Positions 45,447 through 56,095 of a stretch of DNA of 64,000 bases are shown here, piece after piece. Location: positions 62,001-126,000 of the forward strand of contig NZ_WEHZ01000002.1 in NCBI RefSeq assembly GCF_012641745.1, read 5' to 3'. Both the position numbers and the translations under genes were made by a program. Numbering within the stretch: the first letter of the stretch is position 1; each line of letters starts with the position of its first letter. Below the pieces are notes generated by a model that saw only the letters and a list, made by a program, of their open reading frames with translations, did not search any database and was not told the DNA's origin. This DNA comes from Pseudoalteromonas peptidolytica (GTDB lineage: Bacteria > Pseudomonadota > Gammaproteobacteria > Enterobacterales > Alteromonadaceae).

Positions 45447-46784
45447 ATGGATCGGGAGAACGAATACAAGCTTTTGGATAGCCTATTTGATGAATTATTT
45501 CCACTTTGCCGCTCAATTACAGGTTATGGAATTGAAGCATCTATGGAGATAATCAGCAGATATATGCCATTGCAATTTGATAGAGTAAAAAGTGGAACTC
45601 AAGTGTTTGATTGGCAAGTGCCACCGCAGTGGAACTTTTGCCGAGCTCGCCTTTGGGATCCCAATGGAAATGTAGTTTGTGATACAAATATAAATAACTT
45701 ACACGTTGTGAGCTACTCTGAGCCTGTAGATCAATTTTTAACTTTAGATGAGCTACTGCCACATTTACATAGTTTGCCAGATATGCCTGAGGCAATCCCC
45801 TATGTTACTAGTTATTACAAAAGAACATGGGGGTTTTGTCTTAAACATTCAGATAAACAAATGTTACAACCTGGACGTTATCGGGTTCTAATTGAATCGG
45901 AGTTCGATCCAGAAGGGGGGGTTCCGTTCGCTCAAACCACTCTTGAAGGTGAGAATTCTAAAGAGATTTTATTAAGCAGTTATCTTTGCCACCCATCATT
46001 AGCAAACAATGAATTGAGTGGTCCTTTGGTATTATTAGGATTATATAATCGATTAAGTAAATGGCCTACAAGACATTACAGTTATCGCTTTTTACTTAAC
46101 CCTGAAACCATTGGGTCGCTGTGCTTTTTGTATAAGAATTATCAATCATTGTCTGATAACTTAGAGGCAGGACTAATCTTGACTTGCTTGGGAGGGGATG
46201 TTGATACGCTACGTTATAAAGCTAGTCGAAAAGGTAACACTACTTATGATCAACTAGCTAATCATTTGGCATCACATAAGCAACTTCGTTATGTTGATTT
46301 TACCCCTCTACATGGCTCTGATGAGCGCCAATATTGTGCTCCTGGTTTTAATTTACCCGTTGCGCAGGTAAGTCGGTCACTTAATATTGCTAAGGTGCCT
46401 TATCACACTTCGTTAGACAATAAAGAGTCAATGAATATGGCACGTATTATTCAATCAATCGATGAACTTGAAAAACTTCTGCAGCTGGGCGAGGTTGCTG
46501 GGGTTGCGGTGAATCAAAGTCCTTTCGGTGAACCTCAGCTAGGAAAGCGCGGTCTTTACCCGAATATGAACACTCTCGAGCACACCAACAAGTCAAGCGA
46601 CAATTTAGTTGATGGCAGGACTAAATTGAATGCAATATTAACCATACTAAGTGACTCAGATGGCACTAAGTCAATGGTACAAATAGCTGAGTCGCTAAAT
46701 CTAACCTTATTTCAAATGGTACCCATTATTAAAGAATTAGAACAACATGGGCTTATTAAGTTTAATACAGGAGAAGTTTTGTGA
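45447..46784 (+). CDS. DUF4910-type aminopeptidase-like zinc hydrolase with C-terminal winged helix
   Basis: 445 aa. An N-terminal DUF2172/DUF4910 region includes LFPLCRSITGYGIEASM and FDWQVPPQWN. A zinc aminopeptidase-like core has SSYLCHPSLANNELSG and a terminal metal site region VPYHTSLDNKESM. The last ~65 residues look like a winged helix. Such proteins occur in surface-polysaccharide or flagellin-glycosylation loci, but their reaction is not settled. AAGGA lies before the ATG and a TATAAT 33 nt upstream. It overlaps the next gene by 4 nt, so the two form a pair. No other glycan genes are visible nearby. Confidence 0.8.
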   Translation: MDRENEYKLLDSLFDELFPLCRSITGYGIEASMEIISRYMPLQFDRVKSGTQVFDWQVPPQWNFCRARLWDPNGNVVCDTNINNLHVVSYSEPVDQFLTLDELLPHLHSLPDMPEAIPYVTSYYKRTWGFCLKHSDKQMLQPGRYRVLIESEFDPEGGVPFAQTTLEGENSKEILLSSYLCHPSLANNELSGPLVLLGLYNRLSKWPTRHYSYRFLLNPETIGSLCFLYKNYQSLSDNLEAGLILTCLGGDVDTLRYKASRKGNTTYDQLANHLASHKQLRYVDFTPLHGSDERQYCAPGFNLPVAQVSRSLNIAKVPYHTSLDNKESMNMARIIQSIDELEKLLQLGEVAGVAVNQSPFGEPQLGKRGLYPNMNTLEHTNKSSDNLVDGRTKLNAILTILSDSDGTKSMVQIAESLNLTLFQMVPIIKELEQHGLIKFNTGEVL

Positions 46785-47578
46785 GTGTCGTTTTTATCAC
46801 TGGTAATCATCCTCGACATGCGTTTATTGCCCGCTGTTTGGCTGAAACTGGAAAATTAAAAAAGCTGATCATTGAGCAAAGGGAAGGGCATATACCAGAA
46901 CCCCCCGCAGACCTTGAACCCGAATTAAAAGATCTTTTTCGGCAACACTTTACACAACGCAGTGAGGTTGAACTAGAATTCTTTGGACCAGCTCATTGGC
47001 CAGATATAGAGATTATAACCACAGATGTTGAAGGCCTCAACGGTGCAGAAGTACAAGAGCATATTCGGGCATCAAACCCAGATTTACTACTTACATATGG
47101 TTGCCATATGCTAAATCGCAGTACACTAGCATGCGCTAGTGGAGAAAAGTGGAATATACATGGTGGTTTATCGCCTTGGTATCGTGGAGCGATTACACAT
47201 TTCTGGCCAAGTTATATGTTAGAACCTCAGAAAACGGGGATGACAGTGCATGAATTAACGCAGCAATTAGATGCTGGTGATGTTGTGCATCAGTGTGTAG
47301 CTCCGATGGTAAGAGGTGATGGAGTCCACCATGTAGCAGCAAGAGCAGTGCATAAATTAGGTAAAGAGCTGCCTGATTTGCTGCAGCTTTTATATCAACA
47401 AGGGGCTGATAAAATAACAAAGGTTGCCCATACTACTACAGGTAAGTTATGGCTAGGTAGTCAATGGCGACCAGAGCACCTAAGAGTCATCTATCAATTT
47501 TATGAAAACCGAGTAGTGGATTACTATTTAGATGGCAAACTTGGAAAAAGTGAACCCAAATTACATCGTCAGTTCTAA
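46781..47578 (+). CDS. formyltransferase-fold protein
   Basis: 265 aa from GTG 46781 (ACAGGAGAAG upstream). The formyl_trans_N core is visible: NPDLLLTYGCHMLNRS and IHGGLSPWYRGAITHFWP, then MTVHELTQQLDAGDVVHQ. These are the substrate and folate site motifs of methionyl-tRNA and sugar-amine formyltransferases. No C-terminal Fmt tRNA domain is seen, so a small-molecule or nucleotide-sugar substrate is more likely. It is co-translated with the aminopeptidase-like gene. Confidence 0.8.
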   Translation: MSVVFITGNHPRHAFIARCLAETGKLKKLIIEQREGHIPEPPADLEPELKDLFRQHFTQRSEVELEFFGPAHWPDIEIITTDVEGLNGAEVQEHIRASNPDLLLTYGCHMLNRSTLACASGEKWNIHGGLSPWYRGAITHFWPSYMLEPQKTGMTVHELTQQLDAGDVVHQCVAPMVRGDGVHHVAARAVHKLGKELPDLLQLLYQQGADKITKVAHTTTGKLWLGSQWRPEHLRVIYQFYENRVVDYYLDGKLGKSEPKLHRQF

Positions 47579-47664
47579 TTAATATCCGGCTACGCTAATT
47601 ACTTTCGAGCAATAAGTGTCGCCCGGCTGTTAAGTAAAATTGTGCCTATATTTTTGGGTCAATA

Positions 47665-47690
47665 AAAAACGCCGCATGATGCGGCGTTTT
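47665..47690. terminator. bidirectional terminator between the formyltransferase gene and tal
   Basis: AAAACGCCGCAT and ATGCGGCGTTTT form a near-perfect hairpin with A/T runs on both sides, serving both convergent genes. Confidence 0.9.
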
Positions 47691-47717
47691 GGTGCTGAAT
47701 TTAGTTTGCTAAATGCG

Positions 47718-48668
47718 TTATAGAGCCTTAAAGCGAGCTACAAGGGTTTCTTGCGCATCTGCAAATGAGCGAATGCCTTCAGCGAGCTTTTCAGTCGCCA
47801 TTGCATCTTGATTATGCAACCAGCGGAATTCATTTTCTGTCAGTGCGGCTGGTTTTTCCTGTGGTTCAAAGTCAGCTGCAAGCAAGTACTCGTCGTTTGC
47901 CGGCATTGCAGCAAGCTCTTCTAGTAAAGCTGGGCTAATCGTTAACTTATCACAACCCGTTAGGGCTAAGATTTCTCCAGTATTTCTGAAGCTTGCGCCC
48001 ATAACTACGGTTTTATAACCATGTTGCTTATAAAACTCAAAAATACTACGAACAGATTGTACGCCAGGATCTTGTAGTGGGTCTGTTGGCTTTTCTAGGC
48101 CATTGGCAACGTGCCAATCCAAAATGCGACCGACAAATGGTGAGATTAAGAACACATTAGCATCGGCACATGCACGCGCTTGTGCTTCACTAAATAATAG
48201 TGTCAAGTTGCACTTAATCCCTTCTTTTTCAAGGGCTTCAGCAGCTTTGATGCCTTCCCAAGTTGACGCTATTTTGATCAAGATTTTGTCTTTGCTCACG
48301 CCTTGTGCTTCATACAGGCTTAGTAGTGTTTTGGCTTTTGCGATAGTCGCTTCGGTATCAAAAGATAAACGTGCGTCTACTTCGGTTGAGATATAGCCTG
48401 GCACAGAGTTGGCGATTTCTTTACCAATCACCACAGCAAAATAGTCACAAGCAAGCTCTAGCTGCTTGTCAGCATCACTTTCATTGGCTTTGGCATAATC
48501 CCAAGCTTCTGTTAGATAAGGCTGATAAGCAGGCGTCTCAGCCGCTTTAAGTAAAAGAGAAGGGTTTGTTGTTGCATCCTCAGGCTGTAGCTTGCGGATA
48601 GCTTCAATGTCACCGGTGTCAGCGACGATTGATGAATGTTGTTTTAGCCTATCTAATGCTGAAGTCAT
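47718..48668 (-). CDS. tal: transaldolase
   Basis: 316-aa TalB-type enzyme of the pentose phosphate pathway. Typical features are [12 protein letters not shown], the Schiff-base Lys in [24 protein letters not shown] and [11 protein letters not shown]. Length and motifs are normal. The 262-nt region upstream to 48930 has no visible gene. Confidence 0.97.
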   Translation of the reverse strand: MTSALDRLKQHSSIVADTGDIEAIRKLQPEDATTNPSLLLKAAETPAYQPYLTEAWDYAKANESDADKQLELACDYFAVVIGKEIANSVPGYISTEVDARLSFDTEATIAKAKTLLSLYEAQGVSKDKILIKIASTWEGIKAAEALEKEGIKCNLTLLFSEAQARACADANVFLISPFVGRILDWHVANGLEKPTDPLQDPGVQSVRSIFEFYKQHGYKTVVMGASFRNTGEILALTGCDKLTISPALLEELAAMPANDEYLLAADFEPQEKPAALTENEFRWLHNQDAMATEKLAEGIRSFADAQETLVARFKAL

Positions 48669-48930
48669 GTGTTCCTCATTCCAATTTTGATAACAGCGAA
48701 GTGATATTAGACGCCTTATGTTGCAACACCATTAAATAGCTGGATAGGTCATATGTCCGTATTAGGTGACATATCACTCTTATGATTTAAGGTTATTGTT
48801 ATATAAGGTCGAGTTGTAAAGCGAAGCCACGAATAGCTTAAGCCCTCGTACAAAGTGGACAAACACTTGAAGTTACGTAGGGATAGTGTTGAAATTGACA
48901 TTAATTAATAGCTAAGTCAATAGGCAAACT

Positions 48931-49707
48931 ATGATCACCGTTATCTCTCCAGCGAAAAACCTTGACTACGAAACTCCCGCTCCAATTAACACATATACGC
49001 AGCCAGAGTTGCTAGCGCATAGTGAACTATTAATCGATGTTTGTCGTGACCTGACACCGCAGCAGATCTCAAGCTTGATGAAAATCAGTGATAAGCTAGC
49101 GGGACTAAATGCAGCGAGGTTTGCCGAGTGGTCACCTCCTTTTAATGAGAGTAATGCTAAGCAAGCTATCTTTGCCTTTAATGGTGATGTGTACGTTGGT
49201 TTAGAAGCACAAAGCTTAAATGAAGCCGATTTAGATTACGCGCAAAGTCATTTACGTATTTTGTCGGGGTTATACGGCATTTTAAAACCACTTGACTTGA
49301 TGCAAGCTTATCGTTTAGAAATGGGGACAAAGTTAAGTAATTCTCGTGGCAAAAATCTCTATGAATTTTGGGGTAGTGTTATTGCTGAGCAGTTAAATGA
49401 GGTATTGGCATCAGCACAAACACGCTACTTGGTGAACTTAGCTTCTAATGAGTACTTTAAAGCAGTTGATAAAAAAGCCTTTAATGGAGAGATTATTACT
49501 CCTGTCTTTAAAGACTGTAAAAATGGTCAATACAAAGTCATTAGTTTTTATGCGAAGAAAGCACGAGGCATGATGGCTAGGTACATGATTGAAAATAAGG
49601 TGTCGGACTTGGACAGCTTAAAAGCGTTTAATCATGCAGGGTACTATTTTAGCGAAGAAGCGACGCAAAAAGTACAAGAGCCGGTATTTTTGAGGGCTGA
49701 ACAATGA
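48931..49707 (+). CDS. yaaA: peroxide stress protein YaaA (DUF328)
   Basis: 258 aa with the family start [14 protein letters not shown], then [29 protein letters not shown] and [19 protein letters not shown]. coli YaaA lowers free iron during peroxide stress and binds DNA. It overlaps the following lipoprotein gene by 4 nt (ATGA). Confidence 0.95.
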   Translation: MITVISPAKNLDYETPAPINTYTQPELLAHSELLIDVCRDLTPQQISSLMKISDKLAGLNAARFAEWSPPFNESNAKQAIFAFNGDVYVGLEAQSLNEADLDYAQSHLRILSGLYGILKPLDLMQAYRLEMGTKLSNSRGKNLYEFWGSVIAEQLNEVLASAQTRYLVNLASNEYFKAVDKKAFNGEIITPVFKDCKNGQYKVISFYAKKARGMMARYMIENKVSDLDSLKAFNHAGYYFSEEATQKVQEPVFLRAEQ

Positions 49708-49982
49708 CAATAAAAATGATGTTAGCAACCGTGTTTACTGCGGTTTTTATTAGTGGATGCAGTGGCAATTTTACAACCAAAGTGAGTAATGTCCCTGTTG
49801 ATTGCGACAGTGACTCACGTTCGTGCGCCCAACGTTGTCATCAAGACTACTCTGATCCTATGCAAGTCCAAGCCTGCCAAGATCGTTGTTTTGTACAACA
49901 AAACCAGTGCAATGTTGATAGGCCTAATGAGGATACATGGGAGATTTCGAGCGAAAACCCTACTTATCCAGTGTCATTCTAA
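49704..49982 (+). CDS. small cysteine-rich lipoprotein
   Basis: 92 aa with a signal peptide and lipobox ISGC (Cys19). The mature part carries seven further Cys residues, for example CAQRCHQDY and [12 protein letters not shown], suggesting disulfides in the periplasm or outer membrane. Co-translated with yaaA. Function unknown. Confidence 0.75.
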   Translation: MTIKMMLATVFTAVFISGCSGNFTTKVSNVPVDCDSDSRSCAQRCHQDYSDPMQVQACQDRCFVQQNQCNVDRPNEDTWEISSENPTYPVSF

Positions 49983-50078
49983 AAGTCCTATCGTATGAGA
50001 GTCCCCCTGACATTCAGGGTGACCCTCAAAGCGCTTAACCTAGTTAACGTCAGTTTGACTAGAATAGAGCAAGGCTAA

Positions 50079-50864
50079 TTATGCCCCTTTTGGTAAGCTC
50101 ATGTAAGCGCGAACAACCTTATCTCTAAAAACAATATCCGCTGCTTTCTCGGTATCTCTGTACTTTTTGCAGTATGCTTGCGGACTTCCCGTTTTTAATA
50201 GCAACTCGTCGGGTTCATGCAGCGTGAGTAGGGTGTTTTGCCAGCGAGAGACTATGGATTCAGTGGGCTCTGGTAGCTGCTTAAGAATATCTTCAGATAA
50301 CAAAAACTGGCTCTCGGTTGCGACCTTTATCATGTCATCATTGGCAGCTGCTAACCATGTAGCACCTTGTTCATTTACACAAATCAGCGGTAAATATGGG
50401 GCAATAGCAGGAAAAGCAGTGTTTCTATATATATCAACTTGCCAGTAAGACCTGGCAATTTTTACAAACTGTTCAAAGTGCGAGATGGCAGTAAAACCTG
50501 ACTGAGAAATTGGCTTAATTTCTACCCTTGGCTTATTGGCATTTACAGTATCATTTGCAGTGTCAATATACCAATCACCAACTAGTATGGCATTTTGGAA
50601 ATATTCATCGCGTAATGACCCCCACACTTTTTTTAGTTCAGTACGTTTTGTGCGCATATAATTTTTGAGTATGGCTAAACGTTGAGTGTTTGACTTAAAC
50701 TCAGCTGTAATGAGTGTAAACATTTCATCGCGGATCTCTAGGCAACGCCCTAGTGGATAAGGTTTACCAGCAAAATGGGGAAATTTAGGTGCCAGATTAA
50801 TGTCTGCTTGAAGTCTTAAATTTGCTAATGTATCGGTGAGTATCTCAATATCCTGTTGATCCAA
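50079..50864 (-). CDS. conserved hypothetical protein
   Basis: 261 aa, no signal peptide or membrane segment, no motif I recognise. It is mixed alpha/beta in character with a Trp-rich middle (KKVWGSLRDEYFQN, ILVGDWYID). Convergent with the lipoprotein gene. Coding character is convincing from length and even composition. The ribosome site upstream is weak. Confidence 0.7.
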   Translation of the reverse strand: MDQQDIEILTDTLANLRLQADINLAPKFPHFAGKPYPLGRCLEIRDEMFTLITAEFKSNTQRLAILKNYMRTKRTELKKVWGSLRDEYFQNAILVGDWYIDTANDTVNANKPRVEIKPISQSGFTAISHFEQFVKIARSYWQVDIYRNTAFPAIAPYLPLICVNEQGATWLAAANDDMIKVATESQFLLSEDILKQLPEPTESIVSRWQNTLLTLHEPDELLLKTGSPQAYCKKYRDTEKAADIVFRDKVVRAYMSLPKGA

Positions 50865-50988
50865 GAGAACGCCTTTATGGTTATTACAGATAATACAAGT
50901 ATAACCATAATGAAACCATTTACTACAAACTAAGGTCTGTTAACCTTTGTGGTCTAGCTTTTGTTCTTTGGAGTATTTTGGTGATAAT

Positions 50989-51043
50989 AAGGCGAATTCT
51001 CTTCCAATAGCTGGCTATTGGAAGAGAATTCCGCGCAGTTAGT
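50989..51043 (-). repeat. possible diverged fragment of the dispersed repeat (copy 2 type, inverted)
   Basis: GGCGAATT, TAGCTGGCTATTGGAA, GAAT and CGCAGTTAG appear in the same order as in the reverse complement of copy 2's centre. The rest of the 50865-51174 gap shows only a weak match to the element end (GTGGTCTA near 50950). TTCCAATAGCTGGCTATTGG is itself palindromic. Confidence 0.45.
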
Positions 51044-51174
51044 ACTAAACCTGGTAGTTAGAAAGGCGTTAATTATCCGACGCACGGATTATTTTTATCG
51101 ACAAGATAAATAGTATTAATCATCTATAGATGGTATGAGGCAGAGCGTGCTGATGATGCTCTGCCTGCTTGGCC

Positions 51175-52815
51175 TTATACTTTAAAGCGCTCAACGATGT
51201 CACTGAGCTCATGACTGGCACGGGTTAATTGCTCACTGGTTTTATTCAACGAATGAGTGGTATCAAGAGAGTGATGAGTTGAGTCTGAAAGTTGTGCAAT
51301 TCGCTCATTGACCTCTTGTGCTGCAAGGCTTTGTTCATCAGTGGCTTTGGCAATATGCGTATTCATATCAGAAATATCATCAATAAGTTTTTCAATTTCC
51401 GTTAAGGCGGTATCGGCTAATTGCACTTGCTCTACGGTTTGCTCTGAGATCTGCTGACTAATTTTTACCGCTGCAACGGCTTGCTGTGCTTCTTTTTGCA
51501 GACGTTCAATCATGTTGTGGATCTCATCCGTGCTCTGTCCTGTACGACTGGCCAGCGTGCGTACTTCATCAGCGACAACAGCAAATCCGCGCCCTTGTTC
51601 GCCAGCTCGTGCGGCTTCTATTGCAGCATTTAATGCAAGTAAATTGGTTTGCTCGGCAATGCCTCGGATCACATCCAGTACAGAGCCAATATGCTGACTT
51701 TCTTGATCTAAGCTAGAGGTTGTCATACTAACGGATTGGATCTGCTCTGATAGTTTTTTAATGGCGGCAATGGTTTGAGAAATTGTATGCTTACCTTTTT
51801 GACTATAATTGCGGGCATCGGTTGCTGAGTGCTCAGCTGTGTCTGCATTGTTACTAATTTCTCGTACTTGCATGGTCATTTGCTCAGCAGCGGTAGCAAC
51901 TTGTCGGCTGTTGTCATTTTGTGACTCAATGAACGCTAAGTTTTCTTCACCTGCTGACTTTACTTGGTTGGCAAGTGTTTCTACTTCTTTTGCATTGTGC
52001 GCTACTGTGGCAATGGAGTGGCGCATTTTTTCGGTATAAAGGTTAAAATATTTTGCCAAAGCGGTTATTTCATCCTTACCACTTTCATTTAATGTTCGGG
52101 TAAGGTCTCCCTCTCCTTGAGCGATATCTTTCATCATGTCCTTTGCTTGATTGATAGGGTCAATAATACTTTTGCTAATTATGGCGCTGAAAGGGAATAA
52201 TAAAATGATGAGGAGCGCTAACTCAATTAACAGGAGATTTCGAATATTTGCAAACTCTGCATCTATGGTATCAAGGTATACGCCGGAGCCTACGATCCAC
52301 CCCCATGGTGTAAATGCTTTAACATACGAGATCTTTTCTACCGGAGCTTGTTTGCCTGGTTTTGGCCATAAATAAGGCACAAATCCTGAACCACTGGCTT
52401 TTGCAACATTCACCATTTCAACAAAAAGACGCTTACCATTAGGGTCTTTAGATTGGCTTAAGTCTTTGCCATTAAGCTCGGGTTTAAACGGGTGCATCAC
52501 CATTTTGGGTTGGTAATCATTAATCCAAAAATAGTTGTCTCCCTCATAGCGCAATGCTGCAACGGCATCCAGTGCATTTAGTTTAGCCTGCGTTTCGGTT
52601 ATCGCACCTGAAGCGTACTGTTGATGAAAGTAAGCAACTAAGCTGTACGCGTTTTCTACGAGACTTTGGGTTTTGTTATATTGTTGTTTTTCCAACGCTT
52701 CATACTGCTGGGTTAAACTGACAACACTTTGCAAAATAACACCGATAATAACCACAATGATTAATAATGCGAGCCGCTGAAAAATGGTGAGATGTCTTAA
52801 AAACTGCTTGGACAT
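51175..52815 (-). CDS. methyl-accepting chemotaxis protein with Cache sensor
   Basis: 546 aa. TM1 lies at ~12-30, a single periplasmic Cache domain at ~35-185 ([30 protein letters not shown]), TM2 at ~190-212, HAMP at ~213-265, and then a long coiled-coil signalling domain with the conserved tip [20 protein letters not shown] and [15 protein letters not shown]. It should sense a small extracellular ligand (Cache domains often bind carboxylates) and signal to CheA/CheW. Standalone gene. Confidence 0.95.
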   Translation of the reverse strand: MSKQFLRHLTIFQRLALLIIVVIIGVILQSVVSLTQQYEALEKQQYNKTQSLVENAYSLVAYFHQQYASGAITETQAKLNALDAVAALRYEGDNYFWINDYQPKMVMHPFKPELNGKDLSQSKDPNGKRLFVEMVNVAKASGSGFVPYLWPKPGKQAPVEKISYVKAFTPWGWIVGSGVYLDTIDAEFANIRNLLLIELALLIILLFPFSAIISKSIIDPINQAKDMMKDIAQGEGDLTRTLNESGKDEITALAKYFNLYTEKMRHSIATVAHNAKEVETLANQVKSAGEENLAFIESQNDNSRQVATAAEQMTMQVREISNNADTAEHSATDARNYSQKGKHTISQTIAAIKKLSEQIQSVSMTTSSLDQESQHIGSVLDVIRGIAEQTNLLALNAAIEAARAGEQGRGFAVVADEVRTLASRTGQSTDEIHNMIERLQKEAQQAVAAVKISQQISEQTVEQVQLADTALTEIEKLIDDISDMNTHIAKATDEQSLAAQEVNERIAQLSDSTHHSLDTTHSLNKTSEQLTRASHELSDIVERFKV

Positions 52816-53188
52816 AATGTGATCCTTATGTCGTTCTTATTGTCGAAAGAATCTAGGCGCGAATACGTAAGTAACAAAACGTGCGTGGGGCTTACAGCTC
52901 AAATACTCCAAGAGTGCAAACCTGATGCTCGCTATGTTAAAAGTTACTTACTTCAAAACAGTAAAATTGCTTAGCCTGGATATCCCAATGGCTTGTAACT
53001 AGATAAAAGAATAATGTAAAAGTAGCCTAAAAAGTTGGCTAGTCATTCCTTGTCTAGGCTTTGGTTGCACAGGCAATAAGCAAGCTAACTGGCGTAAATC
53101 GCGCTTGCATAATAATTGTAGTTTTTCTTAGTCCATAAGAATAAACAATTAGACTAAAGGAGTAGAGACAAATTACTTTGAGAGTGTC

Positions 53189-53223
53189 ATCACGCCCAGC
53201 CAGCCAGCGAGGCTGGGCGTGAT
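53189..53223 (-). terminator. strong hairpin after the DPP IV gene
   Basis: ATCACGCCCAGCC pairs with GGCTGGGCGTGAT, a 13-bp stem with a 9-nt loop, 8 nt beyond the peptidase stop. There is no T-run. It is a transcription end or mRNA-protecting hairpin. The rest of 52816-53188 contains no gene that I can support. Confidence 0.6.
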
Positions 53224-53230
53224 TAAGTGT

Positions 53231-55471
53231 TTACTTAGGGTCAACGTCAAAGTGACGGTTGAAGAAGTCAGTAATGGTTTGGTGTAAGTGGGTTTGTACT
53301 TTTTTGCCTCGTAAACTGTGTTTAGAGCCCGGGTAAGTCATCATTTCAAATGGCTTAACTTCGTCCTGCAACTGCTTAAATAACTTAGTTGCATGGGTAA
53401 ATAGTACGTTGTCATCGGCCATACCGTGATAGATCATCAGCGGGCCTTTTAGGCCATCGGCATAAGGGAAGACAGCACTTTGTTCATAGCCCTTGGCATT
53501 TGTATCTGGATGACCCAGGTAACGCTCAGTGTAATGGGTGTCATACAGTGCCCAATCGGTTACTGGCGCACCAGAAACACCGGCTTTAAAGTAGTCGCCT
53601 GCTTTAAACATTGTCATCAGCGCCATATAACCACCATAGCTGTGACCGTAAATACCGATACGCTCAGGATCTACGTAGTCCAGTGTACGTAAGAATTCAA
53701 CGCCTGTAATTTGGTCGGCCACCTCTACTTCACCTAAGTGTTTGTAGATAGGGTCTTCAAACTTTTTACCTCGGTTGTAGGAGCCGCGGTTATCAAGCTG
53801 GAAAATCACATAACCCTGCTGTGCTAGATATTGGAAGTACAAGTTTTTACTACGCCAGCTGTTGGTAACACGCTGCGCGTGAGGGCCACCGTAAACGTTT
53901 ACAATCACAGGGTATTTCTTACCACTTTCAAGCTTTGCTGGCTTAAATAAACGGTAATACATGGTTTGACCATCTTCAGCTTTCAGTGTGCCGTACTCTG
54001 GCGTGGCTAGATTGCTCAAGTACGGTGTAAGCGGGTGCTGGTTGTCTAAAGCATTTTCTTCAAGCCAAGTGACAAATTCGCCGTTTACTTTGCGCAGTGC
54101 AACAGCTGGTGGACGATTGACTGAAGACGCTTTATCAATAAAAGTACGGTTATCTTTTGCAAGTACTACTTTATGGAAGCTACCTTTTTCGGTAATACGT
54201 TTTGCATCGCCTTCTTTGAAAAGTGGCACGCTGTATAGGTGGCTCTCAAGCGGCGTGTCTTTGCGACCTGAAAAGTATACAATACCCTTTTTTTCGTCAA
54301 CGCCTTGAAGGCTTTCAACAATCCACTCGCCTTTAGTGATTTGGCGCACAAGTTGGCCATTGGTTCTGTATAGGTAAAGGTGTTTAAAGCCATCGCGCTC
54401 AGAAGCCCATACAAAGTGTTTTTTGTCTTTTAAGAACTCAAGGTCAAAATGCAGGTTAATCCAGGTATCACTGGTTTCGGTTAGGGCAACTTGCTGTTTT
54501 TTGCTTTTGGTATCGTAAAAGCGCAGTTCTAGTTTTTGCTGCGAGCGATTTTGCCACTGATATGACAATGTTTTGTTGTCTTTCAACCAGTTTGCACGGG
54601 CGATGTAAATGTCTTTATCTTCGCCTAGATCAATCCAATCCACCTTTTGGTCATTGATTTTTACAACACCTAATTCAATCTCAACGTTGGCAGTCCCGGT
54701 GTATGGGTATCGTTGATTGAATAGCTTGACTTCTTCGGCATAGATTTCGTTACGAATGGCTTCTTGAACTGGACTTTCATCAATGCGAGTAAAAGCAATT
54801 TGTTGCTCATCACCCGACCACCAGTAGCCCGTCATGCGGCTCATCTCTTCTTGGGCAACAAACTCAGCCATGCCGTTTTTAATTACGCCACCGCCGTCTT
54901 TAGTTAATTGCGTTTCTTTGCCTGACTTGAGATTGATGGTATAGAGGTTTTGCTCACGAATAAATGAAACAAAGTTACCTTTTGGTGAGAAGCGAGCATC
55001 GGTTTCGAATGCCTCGGTTTCTGTTAGCTTTTTGCTCTTACCTGAAGCGATTTCATAGTAGTACAAGTCGCCATTGAGTGGGAAAAGTAGCGCTTTGCCA
55101 TCTTTTGACCATTTGTATTCTAAAATACCACGGCCAAAAATACGTTGACGCTCACGTCGTGCTTTTTCTTCATCTGAGAGGTTCTCTGGGCCAGAAAATA
55201 GCGCTGCTGAGTCTACCAATAAACGGTTGGTATTGTCTTTTAGATTGTATTCCCAAAGGTCGTAACGGTTATAGTCTTCTTTTTTTCCTTGAAGGTAAGT
55301 AACACGAGAACCGTCAGGAGAAAATTGCAGTTTTACAGGCGCTTTACCTGATAGGGATGGGTCGTCAAAAAGTCGCTCAAGAGTTAGCTGCTCTGCGTTA
55401 GCGGCAACAGATGCAAATGCTAACGGAAGGGCTATTGTGTAGTGTTTAATGCGAGAATGCACGGTAGCCAC
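53231..55471 (-). CDS. dipeptidyl-peptidase IV, S9B family
   Basis: 746-aa secreted serine peptidase. A signal peptide ends at ANAEQ, followed by an eight-bladed propeller (DPPIV_N) to ~480 with the QEEMSRMTGYWWS region, and an alpha/beta-hydrolase domain with the nucleophile in GIYGHSYGGYMAL. Asp lies in MADDNVLF and His in GSKHSLRGK. It removes X-Pro dipeptides in the periplasm. Standalone, divergent from the HIT gene. Confidence 0.95.
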   Translation of the reverse strand: MATVHSRIKHYTIALPLAFASVAANAEQLTLERLFDDPSLSGKAPVKLQFSPDGSRVTYLQGKKEDYNRYDLWEYNLKDNTNRLLVDSAALFSGPENLSDEEKARRERQRIFGRGILEYKWSKDGKALLFPLNGDLYYYEIASGKSKKLTETEAFETDARFSPKGNFVSFIREQNLYTINLKSGKETQLTKDGGGVIKNGMAEFVAQEEMSRMTGYWWSGDEQQIAFTRIDESPVQEAIRNEIYAEEVKLFNQRYPYTGTANVEIELGVVKINDQKVDWIDLGEDKDIYIARANWLKDNKTLSYQWQNRSQQKLELRFYDTKSKKQQVALTETSDTWINLHFDLEFLKDKKHFVWASERDGFKHLYLYRTNGQLVRQITKGEWIVESLQGVDEKKGIVYFSGRKDTPLESHLYSVPLFKEGDAKRITEKGSFHKVVLAKDNRTFIDKASSVNRPPAVALRKVNGEFVTWLEENALDNQHPLTPYLSNLATPEYGTLKAEDGQTMYYRLFKPAKLESGKKYPVIVNVYGGPHAQRVTNSWRSKNLYFQYLAQQGYVIFQLDNRGSYNRGKKFEDPIYKHLGEVEVADQITGVEFLRTLDYVDPERIGIYGHSYGGYMALMTMFKAGDYFKAGVSGAPVTDWALYDTHYTERYLGHPDTNAKGYEQSAVFPYADGLKGPLMIYHGMADDNVLFTHATKLFKQLQDEVKPFEMMTYPGSKHSLRGKKVQTHLHQTITDFFNRHFDVDPK

Positions 55472-55574
55472 CTTGTTGTATTTTTAAAGTCTTTGCGGAT
55501 GGTAATGAAGCTACTTTGCAATAGCAACAAATTCGGATAGAGTGCCGAGTAAATCGGATCTAAAGAAGTGCATT

Positions 55575-55967
55575 ATGATGTTTGAATTAGCGAAAGAATT
55601 ACAGCGAGACTGTATTCTAATGGCAGAATGGCCGCTTTGTACTGTATTATTGATGAATGACTCACAATATCCTTGGTTTATCTTAGTGCCAAGAGTAGCG
55701 GGAGCAAAAGAAGTTATTGATTTACCTGAGCCACAGCAAATCCAGTTTTGGCAAGAGTCGGCCAAGCTGAGTCGTTTGTTACAAGACACCTTTATGCCAG
55801 ATAAATTGAATGTAGCAGCGCTTGGTAATATGGTGCCGCAATTACATGTGCACCACATCGCACGATTTAAAACTGATATTGCTTGGCCGAAACCTGTTTG
55901 GGGGCTGTTTTCTGCAAAGCCTTATGAAGATAAAGAAATTGCAAAAATAAAAGCAAATTTTGTGTAG
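55575..55967 (+). CDS. HIT domain nucleotide-binding protein
   Basis: 130 aa from the ATG pair at 55575. The histidine triad region is QLHVHHIARFKTDIAWPKPV, a variant of HxHxH found in a bacterial HIT subgroup. Also LCTVLLMNDSQYPWFILVPR. HIT proteins hydrolyse or transfer nucleotides, but the exact substrate is unknown. An earlier ATG at 55542 is less likely. Confidence 0.88.
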   Translation: MMFELAKELQRDCILMAEWPLCTVLLMNDSQYPWFILVPRVAGAKEVIDLPEPQQIQFWQESAKLSRLLQDTFMPDKLNVAALGNMVPQLHVHHIARFKTDIAWPKPVWGLFSAKPYEDKEIAKIKANFV

Positions 55968-56095
55968 ATATTTACTCCGTGATAGCTACCCCGTAGCGTT
56001 AATGAATCATGGAGGCGAGGTTACCACTTGCGGTGGTGTACGTTACGAATACCGAAAGAATTAATTCAATAGGTACTCAATATTGCGCAGGTCAC

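Noticed and set aside
47579..47664. Small gene between the formyltransferase and tal
   Set aside because: Too short and interrupted by stops. It holds only the shared terminator region.
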